The notes under the pieces were generated by a model. That model had not been told where the DNA came from. It did not search any database and was given only the letters and a program-made list of their open reading frames with translations. From Pseudomonas faucium (lineage in GTDB: Bacteria; Pseudomonadota; Gammaproteobacteria; Pseudomonadales; Pseudomonadaceae): 64,000 nt of DNA. The position numbers were made by a program, and so were the translations under genes. Within the stretch, counting starts at the first letter, position 1, and each line of letters begins with the position of its first letter. Location of the stretch: assembly GCF_021602585.1 (NCBI RefSeq), contig NZ_BQIP01000019.1, forward strand, positions 62,001 through 126,000, read 5' to 3'. Positions 9,128 to 20,464 of this stretch are shown here, piece after piece.

Positions 9128-10063
9128 TCAGCTTAACGGGTGCAACGCCCGGAACCCGCGCGCTTCCTCCACCAGCCAGTCATGCACCGCCCGCGCCCCC
9201 GGCTGGTTCAGGCCGCCTGGCGGGTAATGCACCACATAGCGCTTGAAGTTGGCGATCGGCACGCCGAACGGCACGATCAACGCCCCGCGCTCCAGTTCGT
9301 CATTGAGCAGGGTGCGCCGGGCAATGGCCACGCCAATGCCGGCGATCGCCGCCTCGATGGTCAGGTGGTTGCGGTTGAAGGTGTGGCCGCGGCGCACATC
9401 CAGCCCGCCAGCGCCGATGCCCTCCAGGTAGAACTCCCATTCCGCGTATTCCGAGCTGCCGCGCCAGGCGGTGATGTCGTGCAGCAGCGGGTAATGCACC
9501 AGGTCTGCCGGGCCGTGCAGCGGCGGGCGGCCGCGCAGCAGGGCAGGCGAGCACACCGGGAAGATCTGCTCGTCCAGCAGCGGCGTCGAGAGCATGCCCG
9601 GGTAGCTGCCGTCGTTGAGGTCGATGGCCAGGTCGAAGTCGCCCGGGTGCAGGGCCTGGGCGCTGTCCTCGGCCACCAGGCGCAGTTCGATGTCCGGGTA
9701 GCGCTGCTGAAAGCGCGGCAGGCGCGGCGTCAGCCATTTGGCCAGGAACGAGGGGATCGAGCGCAGGCGCAAGGTGCCACGAATCTCCCCGGCATCCAGG
9801 CGTAGCAGTTCGGCCTCGATGCTGCCATAGGCTTCGGCCACGGTCTGCGCCAGGCGCTGCCCTTCGGCGCTCAGCTCCACCCCGCGCGCCCGGCGCAGGA
9901 ACAGCCGATAGCCCAGGCGTTCTTCGAGCTGGCGCATCTGCTGGCTGACTGCGCCGGGGGTGATGTGCAGTTCTTCGGCGCAGCGGGTGAACGACAGGTG
10001 CCGCGCCGCGCAGCTGAAAACATGCAGCCAGACGAACATCTGGCCATTAAATTGCCGCCGCAT
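9128..10063 (-). CDS. LysR-family regulator, DsdC-like
   Basis: A 311-residue LysR regulator. The winged HTH is at ~15-75 (SFTRCAEELHITPGAVSQQMRQLEERLG), followed by a periplasmic-binding-like effector domain. Several segments (LLHDITAWRGSSEYAEWEFY, GVAIARRTLL) resemble E. coli DsdC, the D-serine regulator, more than glycine-cleavage GcvA. It is divergent from L-serine deaminase, so control of sdaA in response to serine is a reasonable inference. A TTTAG-n5-CTAAA inverted repeat sits 3-17 nt upstream of its start, consistent with autoregulation. Confidence 0.85.
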   Translation of the reverse strand: MRRQFNGQMFVWLHVFSCAARHLSFTRCAEELHITPGAVSQQMRQLEERLGYRLFLRRARGVELSAEGQRLAQTVAEAYGSIEAELLRLDAGEIRGTLRLRSIPSFLAKWLTPRLPRFQQRYPDIELRLVAEDSAQALHPGDFDLAIDLNDGSYPGMLSTPLLDEQIFPVCSPALLRGRPPLHGPADLVHYPLLHDITAWRGSSEYAEWEFYLEGIGAGGLDVRRGHTFNRNHLTIEAAIAGIGVAIARRTLLNDELERGALIVPFGVPIANFKRYVVHYPPGGLNQPGARAVHDWLVEEARGFRALHPLS

Positions 10064-10065
10064 CG

Positions 10066-10080
10066 TTTAGTACCGCTAAA
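10066..10080. promoter_or_regulatory. LysR-type inverted repeat (T-N11-A) between the dsdC-like gene and sdaA
   Basis: TTTAGTACCGCTAAA is a perfect 5-bp inverted repeat around a 5-nt centre and contains the T-N11-A arrangement typical of LysR-family sites. It is immediately upstream of the LysR start codon and ~130 bp from sdaA, so binding would most directly affect the regulator's own translation initiation region or promoter. Confidence 0.5.
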
Positions 10081-10210
10081 GGCTTGCTTAGGAAGTTTCG
10101 TTGGTCATCCGTGGATGAGCCCGGCAGTATCGCGCAAATCTGCAGCACCGTTCAATTTTCCCAACGAGCCGTGTCGCGGTGCACATGCACCGGCGCGGTC
10201 AGGCATTAGC

Positions 10211-11587
10211 ATGGCTATCAGTGTTTTCGACCTTTTCAAGATTGGCATCGGCCCTTCCAGTTCCCACACCGTCGGCCCGATGCGCGCCGCCGCCACCTTT
10301 GCCCAGGCGCTGCGCGAGCAGGGCCTGCTGGCCCAGGTAACGCGCATCGAGGTGCGCCTGTATGGCTCGCTGTCGGCCACCGGCATCGGTCACGCCACCG
10401 ACCGCGCCTGCCTGCTCGGGCTGATGGGCCAGTGGCCCGACCGCATCGACCCGGCGACCATCGACTCGCGCATCGGCCAGGTGCTGCAGGAGCAGTGCCT
10501 GATGCTCGACGCCAGCCAGCCGCTGGCGTTCGACTACGCCCGCGACATGCTGCTGCTGGACGAAAGCCTGCCTTATCACCCCAATGCCATGACCCTGGTC
10601 GCCGAAGGCGGGCAGGGCGTGCTGCTGCGCCAGACCTACTACTCGGTGGGCGGGGGCTTTATCGTCGAACAGCAGCAAATCGATGCGCCAGTAAGCGACC
10701 AGGGTGCGGTCAGCCTGCCTTATGAATTCTCCAGCGCCGCCGAACTGCTGGCCTTGTGCAAGGCCCATGGCCTGAGCGTCAGCCAGTTGATGCTGGCCAA
10801 CGAATGCGCCTGGCGCCCTGAAAGCGACGTGCGCGAAGGCTTGCTGCGCATCTGGGCGGCGATGCGCGAGTGCGTCGACAACGGCCTGCGCCACGACGGC
10901 GTGCTGCCGGGCGGGCTCAACGTCAAGCGCCGCGCCGCGCGCCTGCACCGCAGTCTGCAGGAAGTGGTGAAGCCAAACGTGATTGGCTCGACCTTCAGCG
11001 CCATGGAGTGGGTCAACCTGTTCGCCCTGGCCGTCAACGAAGAGAACGCCGCAGGCGGGCGCATGGTCACCGCGCCGACCAATGGCGCCGCCGGCATCAT
11101 CCCGGCGGTGTTGCACTACTACATGAAGTTCAACCCCGGCGCCTGTGACGACGACGTGGTGGCCTTTTTGCTCGCGGCCGCCTCGGTGGGCATCCTGTGC
11201 AAGAAGAACGCCTCGATTTCCGGTGCCGAAGTGGGCTGCCAGGGCGAAGTCGGCTCGGCCTGCTCGATGGCCGCCGCGGGCCTGGCCGAAGTGCTGGGCG
11301 CCACGCCGCCGCAGTTGGAGAATGCCGCCGAAATTGCCCTGGAGCACAACCTGGGGCTGACCTGCGACCCGGTCGGTGGCTTGGTCCAGGTGCCGTGCAT
11401 CGAGCGCAATGCGATTGCTGCGGTCAAGGCGATCAATGCGGTGCAGATGGCCCTGCGCGGCGATGGCGAGCATTTCATCTCGCTGGACCGGGTGATCCGC
11501 ACCATGCGTGATACGGGGGCGGATATGCATGCCAACTACAAGGAGACCTCGCGGGGTGGGTTGGCTGTGGCGTTTGTCGAGTGCTGA
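10211..11587 (+). CDS. sdaA: L-serine ammonia-lyase (iron-sulfur-dependent L-serine deaminase)
   Basis: A 458-residue single-chain enzyme converting L-serine to pyruvate and ammonia in the cytoplasm. The N-terminal domain has [20 protein letters not shown]. The catalytic domain has [40 protein letters not shown] and [20 protein letters not shown], which supply the conserved cysteines for the [4Fe-4S] cluster. The ATG at 10211 gives the family start [10 protein letters not shown]; the frame is open further upstream but has no family match there. It is divergent from a DsdC-like regulator and monocistronic. A 220-bp palindromic repeat lies ~120 bp downstream. Confidence 0.96.
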   Translation: MAISVFDLFKIGIGPSSSHTVGPMRAAATFAQALREQGLLAQVTRIEVRLYGSLSATGIGHATDRACLLGLMGQWPDRIDPATIDSRIGQVLQEQCLMLDASQPLAFDYARDMLLLDESLPYHPNAMTLVAEGGQGVLLRQTYYSVGGGFIVEQQQIDAPVSDQGAVSLPYEFSSAAELLALCKAHGLSVSQLMLANECAWRPESDVREGLLRIWAAMRECVDNGLRHDGVLPGGLNVKRRAARLHRSLQEVVKPNVIGSTFSAMEWVNLFALAVNEENAAGGRMVTAPTNGAAGIIPAVLHYYMKFNPGACDDDVVAFLLAAASVGILCKKNASISGAEVGCQGEVGSACSMAAAGLAEVLGATPPQLENAAEIALEHNLGLTCDPVGGLVQVPCIERNAIAAVKAINAVQMALRGDGEHFISLDRVIRTMRDTGADMHANYKETSRGGLAVAFVEC

Positions 11588-11705
11588 GGTTAGGCGCCTA
11601 CAACACTTGAAGTTGTTTCGAGGATAATTCTATTAATGAATGTGAATCAGGTAGTTAGCGTTTAAATTTAAAGCTGATTATGCTTGGGTGTGAGGGTGGG
11701 TTTGA

Positions 11706-11925
11706 GATCGCGCGCCGCCCGCGCGGCGCATCGCGAATGAATCCGCTCCTACATTTGTTGCAACGTGCCACGGTCTGCCAGGCCATGGTTGTCCGCTTTT
11801 GGCGCCCGCCGAGATATTGCGTCCTACCCGAAAGGCTGACAACTATGGCCTATCAGGCATAGGTACGTTGCAACAAATGTAGGAGCGGATTCATCCGCGA
11901 TGCGCCGCGCGGGCGGCGCGCGATC
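11706..11925. repeat. 220-bp palindromic element, copy 1 (64-bp terminal inverted repeats)
   Basis: The element begins and ends in GATC and has ~64-bp inverted arms with two mismatches by hand alignment. The outer ~40 bp of each arm are a REP-type hairpin module reading towards TGTAGGAGCGGATT; the inner ~24 bp begin CATTTGTTGCAACGT. The ~92-bp centre has a further inverted repeat around GGCCATGG. A second element of the same length is at 29851-30070. This copy lies between the convergent sdaA and puuB genes. The rest of the 382-bp gap (11588-11705 and 11926-11969) shows nothing I can interpret. Confidence 0.9.
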
Positions 11926-11969
11926 TCACCTACACCACCGCCCCCAACCCGAGCACCCCAGAACAACCT

Positions 11970-13265
11970 TCACCCCAACGCCTCGCGCAACCGATACCAC
12001 AACATCCCCAACGCCAGCAGCGGCGAGCGCAACGCCTTGCCGCCCGGGAAGGTCAGGTGCGGCACGGCGCTGAACACGTCCAGCCCGTGGCTGTGGCCCA
12101 ACGCGATGCCTTCTGCCAGCAACTTCGCCGTCCAGTGCGTCACGTTCAGCCCGTGCCCGGAATAGCCCTGGGCATAGTAGACGTTCGGGTGCTGGCTCAG
12201 CCTGCCCACCTGCGGGAAGCGGTTGGCGGTGATGCCGATCATGCCGCCCCACTGGTAGTCGATGCGCACCTCGGCCAGCTGCGGGAACACCTTCAGCACC
12301 TTGGGCCGCATGTACGCCGCGATGTCCTTGGGGTCGCGCCCTGAATAGTGGCAGGCGCCACCGAACAGCAAGCGGCGGTCGGCGGTCAGGCGGTAGTAGT
12401 CCAGGCCGACCTTCTGGTCGCACAGGGCCATGTTCTGCGGGATCAGCGTGCTGGCCAGGGCCTCGGGCAGCGGCTCGGTCGCCACCACGTAGCTGCCGGC
12501 TGGCAGCACCTTGCCGCTCAGCCGCGGCTCCAGTTCATCCAGGTGGGCGTTGCAGCCCAGTACCAGGCTGCGCGCACGCACTTTGCCGCGGGCGGTGTGC
12601 AGGGTCACCGTCGGGCCGTGCTCGATGCGCAGCACCGGGCTCTGCTCGAAGATGCGCACCCCCAGGCCATGGGCGGCACGTGCTTCGCCCTGGACCAGGT
12701 CGAGCGGGTGCAGGTGGCCCGAGCCCATGTCGATCAGGCCGCCGGCATACTGGTCGCTGGCGACCACCTCGTGCATGCGCGCCGCCGGCACCAGGTTTGT
12801 CTGGTGCTGGTAGCCGAGGGCGGCGAGGTCCTCCTGCTCCTCCTTGAAGGCGGCGAACTGGGCAGGCGTGTTGGCCAGTTCGCAAAAGCCCCAGCGCAGG
12901 TCGCAGTCGATGCCATAACGCGCGATGCGGCTGGCCACCAGGGCCACCGAATCGATGCCGGCGTGCTTGAGGTAGCGCACGCCGTCCTGGCCGACGTAGC
13001 GGGCAAAGCCGCTGACGTCGTGGCCGATGCCGCGAATCAGCTGGCCGCCGTTGCGCCCGCTGGCGCCCCAGCCGATGCGCCGGCCTTCGAGCAGGACCAC
13101 CGAGAGGCCCTGCTCAGCCAGCTCCAGGGCGGTGTTGACCCCCGTCAGGCCGCCGCCGACCACGCACACGTCGGCCGTCAGTTCGCCGTCGAGGCTGGGG
13201 TAGGGCGCCGTGTTGCGCGCCGTGGCGGCGTAGTACGACGCAGTGTGTTGGGTATCGAAAGGCAT
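11970..13265 (-). CDS. puuB: Gamma-glutamylputrescine oxidase (PuuB-like FAD amine oxidoreductase)
   Basis: A 431-residue DAO-family flavoprotein that oxidises gamma-glutamylputrescine to gamma-glutamyl-gamma-aminobutyraldehyde with release of ammonia and H2O2. The N-terminal dinucleotide-binding motif VCVVGGGLTGVNTALELAE is at ~30-48, followed by LLEGRRIGWGASGRNGGQ, which carries the conserved FAD-contact residues. The C-terminal part has WGGMIGITANRFPQVG and YAQGYSGHGLNVTHW. It is 14 bp downstream of a polyamine-binding-protein gene and close to puuA, which supports the PuuB assignment over a generic sarcosine-oxidase-type enzyme. Confidence 0.88.
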   Translation of the reverse strand: MPFDTQHTASYYAATARNTAPYPSLDGELTADVCVVGGGLTGVNTALELAEQGLSVVLLEGRRIGWGASGRNGGQLIRGIGHDVSGFARYVGQDGVRYLKHAGIDSVALVASRIARYGIDCDLRWGFCELANTPAQFAAFKEEQEDLAALGYQHQTNLVPAARMHEVVASDQYAGGLIDMGSGHLHPLDLVQGEARAAHGLGVRIFEQSPVLRIEHGPTVTLHTARGKVRARSLVLGCNAHLDELEPRLSGKVLPAGSYVVATEPLPEALASTLIPQNMALCDQKVGLDYYRLTADRRLLFGGACHYSGRDPKDIAAYMRPKVLKVFPQLAEVRIDYQWGGMIGITANRFPQVGRLSQHPNVYYAQGYSGHGLNVTHWTAKLLAEGIALGHSHGLDVFSAVPHLTFPGGKALRSPLLALGMLWYRLREALG

Positions 13266-13279
13266 GGCGCGTTCTCGGC

Positions 13280-15858
<2,579 letters not shown>

Positions 15859-15978
15859 ACAGACCTCTTGGTTGGGTTTTTGTGGCACTTGCGTGAAGGA
15901 ACCTTCCCACACGGCGTGCTGGCGACTATCTTGGTCGCAGCCCCCACGGGCCATCTATCCACTTTATTCGGCAATGAA

Positions 15979-15995
15979 TGCACCAAAAGAGTGCA
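15979..15995. promoter_or_regulatory. NtrC-like dyad upstream of puuA / AraC gene
   Basis: TGCACCAAAAGAGTGCA is an inverted repeat (TGCAC-n7-GTGCA) close to the NtrC enhancer consensus TGCACC-n5-GGTGCA, with one mismatch. It is ~121-137 bp upstream of puuA, a usual distance for an enhancer, and just ahead of the AraC-family start. I looked for a sigma-54 -24/-12 element between it and puuA and found none, so this remains a candidate. Confidence 0.4.
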
Positions 15996-16008
15996 AATAG
16001 GACCAAGC

Positions 16009-16908
16009 GTGAACACGCCCAATGCCTTGCAAGTCCAAGCGTTCAACACCACCGATGTCACCGAGCTGGTGCGCGCCACCCCCGGCTGGCAGCAGCAGTA
16101 CCGGCAGATGTCGCCGGGCCACTTCAGCGGCCAGCTGCGCTGCCTGGGGCTCGATGGCGTGGAGGTGTACGAAGAGCGCCTGAACACCCGCGTCGAGCAG
16201 TTCTTCCGGGCGCCCAGCGGCGCCTTGGCGTTCTGCTTCGACCGCAGCGAAAACAGCCTGTACCTGCTCAATGAGCAGAGCCGCAATATCTGGATCACGC
16301 CGGAGAACTACCAGGAAGTGGCGGTGGTGTTCGACCAGGCCTTCCTGGCCCGCCATGGCCTCGACCCGCAGCGCCTCGAAGGCTTGTTCATGGTGCCGCT
16401 GGGCAGCGGCCAGAATGCGCTGTTCGGCAGCTGGCTCAGTGCCACCCTGACGCGCCTGGGCGAAGCCGATTGCCCGCTCGAAGGCCAGGCGCTGGCCGAG
16501 CAGCTGCTGGAAGACTGCCTGTTCATTCTCGACAATGCCTGCCAGCGCCTGCAGGGCGGCGCCCTGGGGCGGCGCGGGGTGGAGCGGGGGATCATGCAGC
16601 GGGTCAGCGAATGGGCGGCGGACTGCCCGGAAGAAACCCTCAACCTGGTGGAGCTGGCGGCGGTGGCCGGGGTTTCCCTGCGCCAGCTGCAGGAAGCCTT
16701 CAAGGCCTTTACCGGCATGCCGCCGGCGCAATGGCTGCGCTTGCGCCGCCTGAACGGTGCGCGGCGTGACCTGCTGCGCGGCGGCGAGATGACCGTGGCA
16801 GAGGTCGCCATGCGTTGGTCGTTCTGGCATTTGGGAAGGTTTTCAGAGAGTTACAGGCAGTTGTTCAAGGAGTTGCCGAGCGAGACCCTCAAGCGCAGCC
16901 GGGCCTGA
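16009..16908 (+). CDS. AraC-family transcriptional regulator of the puu locus
   Basis: A 299-residue regulator. Residues ~1-180 form an unclassified N-terminal sensing domain; residues ~200-299 are the double HTH of AraC proteins (LVELAAVAGVSLRQLQEAFK, then WSFWHLGRFSESYRQLFKEL). The C-terminus resembles the EutR/XylS-like subgroup. The GTG at 16009 is chosen because it follows an AGGACC purine tract and its N-terminus runs straight into the conserved domain; a GTG at 15991 is an alternative. It is divergent from puuA, which makes it the likely local polyamine regulator. Confidence 0.85.
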   Translation: MNTPNALQVQAFNTTDVTELVRATPGWQQQYRQMSPGHFSGQLRCLGLDGVEVYEERLNTRVEQFFRAPSGALAFCFDRSENSLYLLNEQSRNIWITPENYQEVAVVFDQAFLARHGLDPQRLEGLFMVPLGSGQNALFGSWLSATLTRLGEADCPLEGQALAEQLLEDCLFILDNACQRLQGGALGRRGVERGIMQRVSEWAADCPEETLNLVELAAVAGVSLRQLQEAFKAFTGMPPAQWLRLRRLNGARRDLLRGGEMTVAEVAMRWSFWHLGRFSESYRQLFKELPSETLKRSRA

Positions 16909-16948
16909 AACCTGCTATCGTGCCCGGCAGTTATTACCCGAGGTTTCG

Positions 16949-18856
16949 ATGTTCTACCTGCCTTTGCCCAGCGACCAGGCCGACCGCCTCGCCAGCGAAC
17001 CTACCGACTTCTTCCACACCGCCAGCCTCTTCGAGGCTGCTGCGGTGCTGTTCGTGCAGAACCTGCCACGCCAACCCGCCAGCCTTTCGGCCGACGTCCA
17101 GGAGCGGCGTTTTGCAGAAATCGTGCGGATCGCCAACGAAGTCGAGGCGGCAGCGCCGGGCCGCTTCCAGGGCCAGGTGGCGCAGCATTTCGACCGCGAA
17201 GCCTTTGCCATGGGCCTGGGGATGCTGGGCGAGAATGGCGTCGGGCTGGTGTCGCCAGAAGTCGACTACCCAGCTGACGAGTGGCAGGACGGCGAAGGCC
17301 AGTGGAACTTCCAGTTCGCCGACAGCTACCGCCAGCGGGTGACGCCGCTGCACCCGGTGCATTTGCCAGGCCTGGGCAGTGACCTGCGCCTGAGCGACCA
17401 GCAGAACCGCCTGCTGCGCGAGTTCCTCTCCGGCGTGGACGAATCGGTGGCGGTGCAGGGCTTCGCCGGCACCGGCAAGACGTTCCTGATTCAGCAATTC
17501 ACTCGCCTGCTCGACCCGCAGCGCACCTTGCTGCTGGCCCTGACCGAGGGCCAGTTGCGCGCGTTGCAGGCGCGGGTGAAGGATGCCGCAGCGTACACGG
17601 CGATGACCTTCGGCCAACTGGCCGACGAAATCCTCAACCGCGACCTGACCAGCAACGGCTGGCGCCTGCGCGATCCATACCGCACCAAGCTTTCCTGGCG
17701 CCCTCAGGAAGCGCAGGTGGTGAAATGGCTGGCGATCCCCGACATCGGCCCCCTGGCGGCCCGCGATGTGGTGGCCCTGTGCATCAAGGCCGTGCGCAGT
17801 TTCTGCCGCAGCGGCGACAGCCAGTTGCAGCTGCACCACCTGCCCTGGGCCGGCCCCGGCACCACGCCGCTGGACCAGCAAGTGCTGCTGGAAAAGGCCC
17901 GGCTGTACTGGCAGGAGCTGACCCGCCCCTCGGCGCGGGAAATCCAGCTGCCGGTGCGCGATTACCACCGGGTCAAGCTGCTGTCGCTGACCGCCGAGGT
18001 GATCGACAGCCGCTACACCCACGTCATCGTCGACGAAGCCCACGAGCTGTCTGCGCCGATGCTTGCCGTGCTCGATCGCAGCCCGCAATCGATCATCGCC
18101 CTGGGTGACGAGCTGCAGAACCTCAATGGCCTGAGCCCACACCATGGCGGCTTCATTCGCCAACGCTACATCGACCATTCGCTGCGCGCCGGGCCGGCCA
18201 TGGACGGTGTGCTCAACCCGCTGATCCAGGCACACCCGGCAGCCATCCAGGCGGCCTTCAGCGGCAGCGCCGAGCACTACACCCGGGTCAGCTTCTTCGA
18301 TGCGGTAGCCGTGCCCGAGCAGCCCACGGCGCTGATCGTCGACGACGAGTGGGGGCTGTTCGGCTGGTTCCAGCGCCTGACGCACCAGGGTGTGCCGTTC
18401 GTGCTGCTGCAGAGTGCGCGCAAGGACTTCGAGCTGTTCGTCGAGGATTGCATCGAGCTGTACCGCTACGGCACCCGGCCGCGCCACCCGATGCTGTTCC
18501 GCTACCCCAGCTGGCAGGCGCTGGAGCAGGACAAGGGCGATGACAAGGCATTTGTCGCGGTGGCCAACATGCTGCGCAAGGGCTACACGCCCGAGCACTT
18601 TGCCAAGGCCAAGAGCCGCTACCGCTGGGACAAGGCGCCGAAGCTGTTCCTGGGCCGCGTGCGCGATGTGAAGAACATGGAATTTGCCCGGGTGATGGTG
18701 TCGCCGGAGTTGATGGTTGCGCCGGCCACGGCGGGCAATCGCAATGAACGGGCGCGGCTGCTGGCGGGGTTGTATACCGCGTGTTCGCGGGCGCGGCATG
18801 AACTGATCGTGCCGGGGGGGATGCTGGACTGGGTCAAGGACCAGGTTCGCGATTGA
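16949..18856 (+). CDS. UvrD/Rep-like superfamily 1 helicase-like ATPase
   Basis: A 635-residue ATPase of unknown role. The first ~140 residues match nothing I recognise. A Walker A motif, GFAGTGKT, is at 171-178 and a DEAH-type Walker B (VIVDEAHE) at ~360, followed by IIALGDELQNLNG. The C-terminus has the YTACSRARHELIV motif seen as helicase motif VI in UvrD-type and UvrD_C_2 proteins. It is shorter than UvrD or Rep (~720 aa), so it may be a specialised nucleic-acid ATPase rather than a replicative or repair helicase. It lies 40 bp after the AraC gene on the same strand and ends at a REP pair. Confidence 0.75.
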   Translation: MFYLPLPSDQADRLASEPTDFFHTASLFEAAAVLFVQNLPRQPASLSADVQERRFAEIVRIANEVEAAAPGRFQGQVAQHFDREAFAMGLGMLGENGVGLVSPEVDYPADEWQDGEGQWNFQFADSYRQRVTPLHPVHLPGLGSDLRLSDQQNRLLREFLSGVDESVAVQGFAGTGKTFLIQQFTRLLDPQRTLLLALTEGQLRALQARVKDAAAYTAMTFGQLADEILNRDLTSNGWRLRDPYRTKLSWRPQEAQVVKWLAIPDIGPLAARDVVALCIKAVRSFCRSGDSQLQLHHLPWAGPGTTPLDQQVLLEKARLYWQELTRPSAREIQLPVRDYHRVKLLSLTAEVIDSRYTHVIVDEAHELSAPMLAVLDRSPQSIIALGDELQNLNGLSPHHGGFIRQRYIDHSLRAGPAMDGVLNPLIQAHPAAIQAAFSGSAEHYTRVSFFDAVAVPEQPTALIVDDEWGLFGWFQRLTHQGVPFVLLQSARKDFELFVEDCIELYRYGTRPRHPMLFRYPSWQALEQDKGDDKAFVAVANMLRKGYTPEHFAKAKSRYRWDKAPKLFLGRVRDVKNMEFARVMVSPELMVAPATAGNRNERARLLAGLYTACSRARHELIVPGGMLDWVKDQVRD

Positions 18857-18862
18857 GATCTT

Positions 18863-18970
18863 TGGGGGCCGCTTCGCGGCCCTTTCGCGACACAAGGCCG
18901 CTCCTACAGGTATTACGCAATCCTCTGTAGGAGCGGCCTTGTGTCGCGAAAGGGCTGCCTAGCAGCCCCA
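18863..18970. repeat. REP pair, type B, after the helicase-like gene
   Basis: Two facing copies of a ~45-bp unit whose conserved core is GGAGCGGCCTTGTGTCGCGA. The inner ends meet as CTCCTACAGG...CTGTAGGAG. Each unit carries a distal hairpin that differs between copies (GGCCGC-TTC-GCGGCC left; GGGCTGC...GCAGCCC right). It fills most of the gap between convergent genes and may act as a bidirectional transcript end. Confidence 0.85.
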
Positions 18971-18979
18971 AAGTACAAC

Positions 18980-20365
18980 TCAGTTACGATCCAGCCACAC
19001 GGTCTGGGCATTGGTGAACTCACGCACACCAAAGTGCGACAGCTCGCGCCCAAAACCACTCTTCTTCACGCCGCCAAACGCCACGCGGGGGTCGGACGCG
19101 CAGTAGCCGTTGATGAACACGCCACCGGTATCCAGCGCTGCCGTCATGCGCTCGGCCAGGGCATAGTCGGCGGTGTAGATGGTCGAGGCCAGGCCGAACT
19201 CGCTGTCGTTGGCCAGCTCCACGGCGTGGTCGGCATCACGGGCGCTGATGATCGCCGCCACCGGGCCGAACAGCTCCTGCTTGAACGCGGTCATCTGCGG
19301 GGTCACGTTGGCGAACACGGTCGGTGCGTAGAAGTTGCCCACGCCCTCGAGCTTGTTGCCGCCCAGCAGCAGGGTAGCGCCTTCGGCAAGGGTCGCCTGG
19401 ACCTGGCCGTCGAGCTCGTCACGCAGGTCGTAGCGGGCCATCGGGCCGATGTAGGTGTCGTCTTCCAGCGGGTTGCCGATTTTCAGCTGGCGGGTGGCTT
19501 CGACGAACTTGTGCGTGAACGCCTCGACGATGCTTTCTTCGACGATCAGGCGCTTGGCGGCGGCGCAGACCTGGCCGGTGTTCTGGTAACGGCCGATCAC
19601 GGCGGCCTTGACCGCAGCGTCCAGGTCGGCGTCAGCCAGCACGATGAACGGGTCGGAGCCGCCCAGCTCGAGCACGCACTTCTTCAACGCGGCGCCAGCC
19701 TGGGCACCGATGGCCATGCCGGCGCGCACGCTGCCGGTCAGGGTCACGGCGGCGATGCGCGGGTCGTTGATGGCGCGGGTGACGCCTTCGGGGGTCACGT
19801 TGAGCACTTCGAACACGCCTTCCGGCACGCCGGCATCCTTGAACAGCTCACCCAAAAGGTAAGCACTGCCCATCACGTTCGGGGCGTGCTTGAGCACGTA
19901 GGTGTTGCCGGCCAGGATCGCCGGTACCGCGCCGCGCAGCACCTGCCAGACCGGGAAGTTCCACGGCATCACGGCCAGGATCGGGCCCAGCGGGCGGTAT
20001 TCGATGCGGGCCTTTTCCACCTGGGTCGGTTCGGCGGCGAGCATCGCCGGGCCGTGCTCGGCGTACCAGCGGCACAGGCCCACGCACTTGCTCACTTCAC
20101 CGCGCGCCTGGCTGACCGGCTTGCCGATTTCGTGGCTGATCATCTGCGCGAAGGCCTCGGCCTTGGCTTCCAGGGTGCTGGCCAGGGCGAGCAGGTATTC
20201 GCTGCGCTGACCCAGCGACACCTGGCGCCACTGGCGGTAGCCGAGCTTGGCACGTTGCAATGCCGCTTCCAGTGCGGCATCGGTGTCGAAGGGGTAGCTG
20301 CCGATCTGTTCGCCGGTGAAGGGGTCGACGGAGATGGCGTGGGTCAGGCTGCTGATGGCGCTCAT
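18980..20365 (-). CDS. sad: NAD(P)-dependent succinate-semialdehyde dehydrogenase (Sad/YneI-like)
   Basis: A 461-residue aldehyde dehydrogenase that oxidises succinic semialdehyde to succinate, the last step from putrescine/GABA to the TCA cycle. The ALDH hallmarks are AVMPWNFPVWQV (~131-142), Glu233 in LELGGSD and catalytic Cys267 in TGQVCAAAKR. Its length and the start VDPFTGEQIGSYPF match the Sad subgroup, shorter than GabD (~480). It is divergent from a PtrR-like LysR gene, the same arrangement as E. coli yneI-yneJ. GabD-type alternatives are less likely on context. Confidence 0.88.
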   Translation of the reverse strand: MSAISSLTHAISVDPFTGEQIGSYPFDTDAALEAALQRAKLGYRQWRQVSLGQRSEYLLALASTLEAKAEAFAQMISHEIGKPVSQARGEVSKCVGLCRWYAEHGPAMLAAEPTQVEKARIEYRPLGPILAVMPWNFPVWQVLRGAVPAILAGNTYVLKHAPNVMGSAYLLGELFKDAGVPEGVFEVLNVTPEGVTRAINDPRIAAVTLTGSVRAGMAIGAQAGAALKKCVLELGGSDPFIVLADADLDAAVKAAVIGRYQNTGQVCAAAKRLIVEESIVEAFTHKFVEATRQLKIGNPLEDDTYIGPMARYDLRDELDGQVQATLAEGATLLLGGNKLEGVGNFYAPTVFANVTPQMTAFKQELFGPVAAIISARDADHAVELANDSEFGLASTIYTADYALAERMTAALDTGGVFINGYCASDPRVAFGGVKKSGFGRELSHFGVREFTNAQTVWLDRN

Positions 20366-20378
20366 GGCGGGGCACTCG

Positions 20379-20386
20379 TTGTTGTT
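20379..20386 (-). promoter_or_regulatory. Crc/Hfq catabolite-activity motif upstream of sad
   Basis: AACAACAA (minus strand), within a longer CAACAACAACG run, matches AAnAAnAA 13 nt before the sad start codon. It fits Hfq/Crc repression of translation of a catabolic gene. Confidence 0.5.
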
Positions 20387-20464
20387 GATCAGTGGGGCCA
20401 GACTAGTGGGCTATGGCTTTAATGAAAACTGAATAATAATGAGCGAAACATTCACGTTTGGAGA

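Noticed and set aside
15883-15897. TGGCAC followed by TTGC, suggestive of a sigma-54 promoter
   Set aside because: The two boxes are adjacent rather than separated by five bases, so the GG-N10-GC spacing fails.
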